DNA of 64,000 nucleotides from Periplaneta americana (Eukaryota; Arthropoda; Insecta; Blattodea; Blattidae): contig NC_091131.1 in the NCBI RefSeq assembly GCF_040183065.1, forward strand, positions 13,352,300 through 13,416,299. Reading direction: 5' to 3'. Within the stretch, counting starts at the first letter, position 1. Each line of letters opens with the position of its first letter. Shown in pieces: positions 63,401 through 64,000 of this stretch. The translations under genes were made by a program, and so were the position numbers. The notes below the pieces were generated by a model. The model saw only the letters and a program-made list of their open reading frames with translations, was not told where the DNA came from and searched no databases.

Positions 63401-63697
63401 GTGAATTAACTGGAAACATAGCCAGAGATTGAGAAAATGAAAAAAGAAAAAATCAGACATATTTTTCCAGAGGAACATTTATGTTCCTGGAGCCTTCCCT
63501 GTCGGAAATATCCAACATCTACACGCTGCCCTTCAGCCGCGCCGTGTGGCTGGCCTACTTCGTCATCATGACCATCTTCACCGTCGCCATGTATGTCAGC
63601 CAAAACGCAGAGGACAGACTGTTGAATTCGAAGCAAGCAGAGCCTGTGACGATGATTGAATCCATCTTCACGTCGATTGCGGTCATCTGCCAAGAAG
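48802..63697 (+). CDS. Ionotropic receptor, IR75-like (six exons, 3' end outside window)
   Basis: Chemosensory ligand-gated cation channel related to ionotropic glutamate receptors; family knowledge places it in the dendritic membrane of olfactory neurons. Exons: 48802-48955, 54116-54279, 58103-58402, 58574-58686, 60175-60345, 63471-63697. All junctions are GT-AG and phases agree (1, 0, 0, 2, 2, 1), giving 376 codons without a stop. In order: hydrophobic signal peptide (1-20), amino-terminal region, S1 lobe (about 215-300) with motifs NSWGYPKNATHYDG and QRGDIEVSSAGVM, the pre-TM1 stretch SNIYTLPFSRAVWL, TM1 (about 325-345), and the ICQEG pore approach. The SNIYTLPFSR motif is what makes me call IR75. 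The pore, TM2, S2 and TM3 must be downstream, since the family usually has over 600 residues. An in-frame ATG at 48724 is an alternative start; I prefer 48802 because it yields a clean signal peptide. Introns are full of transposons. The exact paralogue is unknown. Confidence 0.85.
48985..49527 (-). mobile_element. LINE-B reverse-transcriptase tail, frameshifted
   Basis: Minus-strand frames give QEVKRRAMAKEAFNRKRSIF, then after shifts AETWILRRSEEKRLEALEMW and IWRRMERVKWTDRIRN. This is the C-terminal tail of an insect LINE ORF2 different from LINE-A. At least two frameshifts; dead. It lies in intron 1 of the receptor gene. Confidence 0.78.
49528..50634. mobile_element. TIR element with TA flanks, second complete copy
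   Basis: TAcagggatataattttatt at the left and aaataaaatgatgtccctgTA at the right. Interior similarity to 12853-13833 (ctctatattgta, gtaaaaataaa). Inserted directly after the LINE-B fragment. Confidence 0.75.
50785..50935 (+). repeat. tRNA-ended interspersed repeat fragment
   Basis: cgtcagcacgtagaactgaa, the gagaatttttctccgctcca border and the gtacttcggtaca tip as in 30218-30317. Only half of the palindromic unit is kept. 50936-51599 shows no gene. Confidence 0.6.
51600..52710 (-). mobile_element. Host LINE-A copy split by another LINE-A
   Basis: Minus-strand 3' half 51600-51884 and upstream piece 52626-52710 join seamlessly when 51885-52625 is removed, leaving one gaagaataca. The protein HNAELHALYS continues into SSPDIIRNIKSRRLRWAGHV. 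The 3' end lies at 51600. Confidence 0.85.
51885..52625 (+). mobile_element. LINE-A copy, 5'-truncated, open C-terminal ORF
   Basis: Encodes the last ~240 residues of a LINE ORF2 (MEVNPEKTKYMIMSRDQ, VVLYGCETWTL, RLRWAGHVARMGESRNAYRV) to the stop at 52600 and a gtaagtaagtaagtaag tail. Flanked by 10-bp gaagaataca at 51875-51884 and 52626-52635. 5' truncation is usual for target-primed reverse transcription. The clade is uncertain. Confidence 0.87.
52930..53080 (-). mobile_element. tRNA-derived SINE fragment, minus strand
   Basis: Shows the reverse complement of the SINE middle and head (aaatctcaaccaggcaactt, aactcgctagtttcatagtc). It is more decayed than the plus-strand copies and is the only one in this orientation. 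Confidence 0.65.
53139..53820. mobile_element. Hairpin-plus-TIR repeat, copy 2 (reverse orientation)
   Basis: ttttatgctcgaccatgccg to atggtcgagcataaaaa, then the hairpin cctataatggtaattaagaa / ttcttaattactatcattat. Matches 24395-25049 in inverted order. The frame at 53152-53436 is incidental. Confidence 0.75.
53862..54042. mobile_element. MITE of the THAP-bearing family
   Basis: 181 bp; TIRs cacagtctaatatatagtca and its inverse at 54013-54042; 7-bp flanks gttccag/gttgtag (5 of 7 equal). Internal ggatcgctactatcgcctca is shared (inverted) with 63284-63305. It ends 73 bp before the acceptor of exon 2. Confidence 0.8.
54116..54279 (+). CDS. IR75-like exon 2 (amino-terminal region)
   Basis: The acceptor is tgtctcAG at 54114-54115 and the donor is GTCAGT at 54280. 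The split glutamate codon joins exon 1 in phase. It encodes EDVLIAKFFSNTG to FLDWQCEGSTAVLKE; the DWxCEGS core typifies the amino-terminal part of IR75-class receptors. A truncated second copy of its 3' half lies at about 57957-58042. Confidence 0.82.
54306..54381 (-). repeat. tRNA-like sequence
   Basis: Minus strand: cgagcgaattgactcagacg, then gaggtcccgggttcaaatcc. T arm and part of the D arm are present; the anticodon arm is degenerate. It begins only 26 bp after the exon-2 donor. Confidence 0.5.
54659..54713. repeat. (TA)n microsatellite
   Basis: About 55 bp of TA. A GACA-rich tract lies just before it (54581-54609). The rest of 54382-55200 shows no gene. Confidence 0.95.
55370..55549. 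mobile_element. Harbinger-type MITE
   Basis: 180 bp; ~45-bp TIRs starting aggctggttcacaataaacc; flanked by TTA at 55367-55369 and 55550-55552, the 3-bp TWA duplication of PIF/Harbinger. The arms nearly meet, giving a long hairpin. Confidence 0.82.
56840..57300. mobile_element. Palindrome with two tRNA-like sequences in inverted orientation
   Basis: Arms 56840-57051 and 57089-57300 match over ~212 bp with few differences; the loop is ~37 bp. Each arm has a tRNA-like unit (plus copy 57170-57240: gatagctcagtggtagaggc, gcaggttcgattcccgctcg; minus copy 56900-56970). The left copy keeps the gagcgcc D-to-anticodon junction that is changed in the right copy. Confidence 0.85.
57399..57485. repeat. 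(TTA)n microsatellite
   Basis: Trinucleotide repeat with one interruption (tttaatt). Similar tracts lie at 26778-26865 and 41106-41166. Confidence 0.95.
57957..58042 (+). pseudogene. Truncated duplicate of IR exon 2 (3' half)
   Basis: The bases translate to YKLAVVLDWRCEGSTGFVEK and line up with YKLAVFLDWQCEGSTAVLKE of exon 2 (54116-54279). Only the 3' half is present and it has no acceptor of its own at the break. It sits about 60 bp before exon 3, just downstream of a 2.65-kb TIR element. It looks like the remnant of an ancestral exon 2 left after unequal exchange or partial duplication. Confidence 0.75.
58103..58402 (+). CDS. IR75-like exon 3 (amino-terminal region)
   Basis: Exactly 100 codons, phase 0 at both ends, acceptor ctattccAG and donor GTAAGT. 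It contains KLFSTLHFWLVFTD and TPERGWSLGQRFPAG. A diverged second copy exists at 27477-27742 plus 41800-41833, which supports a duplicated receptor locus. The two copies align through the flanking intron bases as well as the exon. Confidence 0.87.
58574..58686 (+). CDS. IR75-like exon 4 (start of S1 lobe)
   Basis: Acceptor cgttttcAG, donor GTAATT, phase 0 to 2. It encodes VLEDEWKNYLDVRY followed by FPKYAYVQTEFIARYYNF, the segment leading into the first half of the ligand-binding domain. The intron before it is only 171 bp, so exons 3 and 4 form the one compact part of the gene. Confidence 0.82.
58888..59142 (+). mobile_element. tRNA-derived SINE copy in intron 4
   Basis: tccacacatgtggagtaacg, degenerate B box ggtttcgatttcc, body to ttgataaagcgtcgtaaact. 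The most diverged of the full-length plus copies. Confidence 0.88.
59357..59946. mobile_element. TA-flanked MITE in intron 4
   Basis: TIRs ctgggtgttcagttcaaagt and actttgaaatgaacacccag (inverse), flanked by TA on both sides. 590 bp, no coding. The frames at 59336-59837 are incidental. Confidence 0.78.
60175..60345 (+). CDS. IR75-like exon 5 (S1 ligand-binding lobe)
   Basis: Acceptor cacatttcAG, donor GTAAGT, phase 2 to 2. Reading in the phase carried from exon 4 gives TNVTQENSWGYPKNATHYDG then VVGLLQRGDIEVSSAGVMI and WDIIDYSGESGLYE. This matches the iGluR/IR pattern in which a G-V-G-L/E-x-x-x-G-D-I core precedes a run of lobe residues. A short open frame visible in another phase here is a shadow. 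Confidence 0.87.
60642..60940 (+). pseudogene. Mariner-like transposase, 5' part (DUF4817-type helix-turn-helix)
   Basis: Frames give MATRLSVYDRTRIAARMEVW and QSPIMVQRWWRMVK, then after a shift KTIKRLHANLILTGSVTQQK and GAGRPKTVITEEAK. This is the insect DUF4817 DNA-binding module found at the N-terminus of mariner-like transposases. It is frameshifted near 60760 and cut at 60940 by a hAT element. Confidence 0.75.
60941..61822. mobile_element. hAT element nested in the mariner transposase
   Basis: TIRs cagtggcggct and agccgccactg, flanked by ATCCTATG at 60933-60940 and 61823-61830. 882 bp. The minus-strand frame at 61105-61344 (KELVFCFKVLRVVVL region) is not identifiable. A G run at 61776-61785 lies near the right end. 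Confidence 0.87.
61831..62035 (+). pseudogene. Mariner-like transposase, continuation
   Basis: After the inserted element the sequence reads SVQRLLKEINWRPWKPHF-type residues and CEDCDIRMQFATFL before stops. This follows the N-terminal module in intact relatives (W-K-P-H-x-V-Q then E-D-C-D-x-R-M). The catalytic DDE region is not seen. Confidence 0.65.
62210..63377 (+). mobile_element. P-like TIR element with a THAP exon
   Basis: TIRs cacagtctactatatacagt and (inverted right end) cacagtctactataaacagt, ~29 bp, flanked by atacaat at 62203-62209 and 63378-63384. It encloses the THAP-domain exon 62432-62824. The small relative at 53862-54042 shares both ends and the ggatcgctactatcgcc block. THAP DNA-binding domains are characteristic of P-element transposases. 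Confidence 0.8.
62432..62824 (+). pseudogene. THAP-domain exon remnant
   Basis: After an acceptor-like ttacttctAG the frame reads CKNWLINSRREDRMTKN, NNIKFCSLHFENTQFM and LIWNSVRTSFGVSNKP. The conserved tryptophan and the C-x2-H (CSLH) half of the C2CH zinc site are visible; the first cysteine pair would be in a preceding exon not found here. The C-terminal part becomes hydrophobic and ends without a transposase catalytic domain. Confidence 0.68.
63471..63697 (+). CDS. IR75-like exon 6 (pre-TM1, TM1, pore approach)
   Basis: Acceptor tttttccAG, donor GTGGGT, phase 2 to 1. It reads FMFLEPSLSEISNIYTLPFS, then the hydrophobic TM1 AVWLAYFVIMTIFTVAMYV, then a linker ending ESIFTSIAVICQEG, where the pore loop of the family begins. 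The exon is GC-richer than its surroundings. Nothing downstream within the last 300 bases looks like the next exon. Confidence 0.9.
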
Positions 63698-64000
63698 GTG
63701 GGTATGCTCCTGTATATTGTTCTACGGTGAAGTTTATTGCCAACTCGAAATTTTGAAAGTCGCTTTAATCTTGTAGAAAAGTATTTAGATTGACCCGGAA
63801 AATTGCCATATTTTAAATTCAAACTTAGTTTATGATTAGATTTCGGAAACAAAGTGGACATGTACTTTTATGTTCAAAGAACTACAGTAAATCTAATGAT
63901 TTTAATTTGATTTCAGTTGATCCAGAATTTTAATGTTGTTTTTTTCTTAATAAAATGTTAATGGGAACACGAATTAGTACATAATTTAATTGTTTTTTCA

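Overview
This is eukaryotic, almost certainly insect, genomic DNA. It contains one multi-exon chemosensory receptor gene with GT-AG introns set in dense transposable-element sequence. The tRNA-derived SINEs (copies at about 18850, 25204, 45904, 46245 and 58888), the LINE families and the abundant TIR elements resemble what I remember of cockroach/termite (Blattodea, American-cockroach-like) genomes. That placement is inference from memory and was not searched.

Layout. At 1-94 lies the right end of a TA-flanked TIR element that recurs whole at 12853-13833 and 49528-50634. At 516-7257 a LINE copy is split by a full-length, poly(A)-tailed L1/Tx1-like LINE on the minus strand (681-6983) with both ORFs open. 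7662-10335 is a 99-bp satellite with a 10-unit higher-order repeat. 10690-15250 holds a fold-back element, a TIR element and a hAT remnant. 16240-17750 is a TIR-like element filled by a pentanucleotide (TATCA) array. 18850-19471 is a SINE whose 3' module is amplified in tandem. 20287-23475 is a 51-bp minisatellite that stays open in one frame for 1091 codons and contains an exact-looking 22-unit (1122-bp) duplication. 24395-27132 holds a hairpin-plus-TIR repeat, a SINE, an RT fragment and a 250-bp-arm inverted repeat carrying tRNA-like sequence.

A duplicate ionotropic-receptor exon at 27477 is cut by a TIR-bounded insertion, 27743-41791, flanked by an 8-bp direct repeat; the other end of the exon resumes at 41800. 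Inside that 14 kb are decayed hAT transposases, a TTAA element, a TA element, two non-autonomous hAT elements with 8-bp duplications, and tRNA-cored palindromes.

The main gene starts near 48802 (+) and runs off the right edge. Six in-phase exons encode a signal peptide, an IR75-type amino-terminal region, the S1 ligand-binding lobe and TM1 of an ionotropic receptor; the pore, S2 and later membrane segments must lie beyond 64000. Its introns hold a self-nested LINE, a P-like element with a THAP exon and its MITE, a Harbinger-type MITE, a 212-bp-arm palindrome with two tRNA-like sequences, and a hAT element nested in a mariner-like element. A partial exon-2 copy sits just before exon 3. Together with the broken exon at 27477/41800, it shows that this receptor locus has been duplicated and reshuffled. 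No rRNA, CRISPR array or bacterial-type operon is present.
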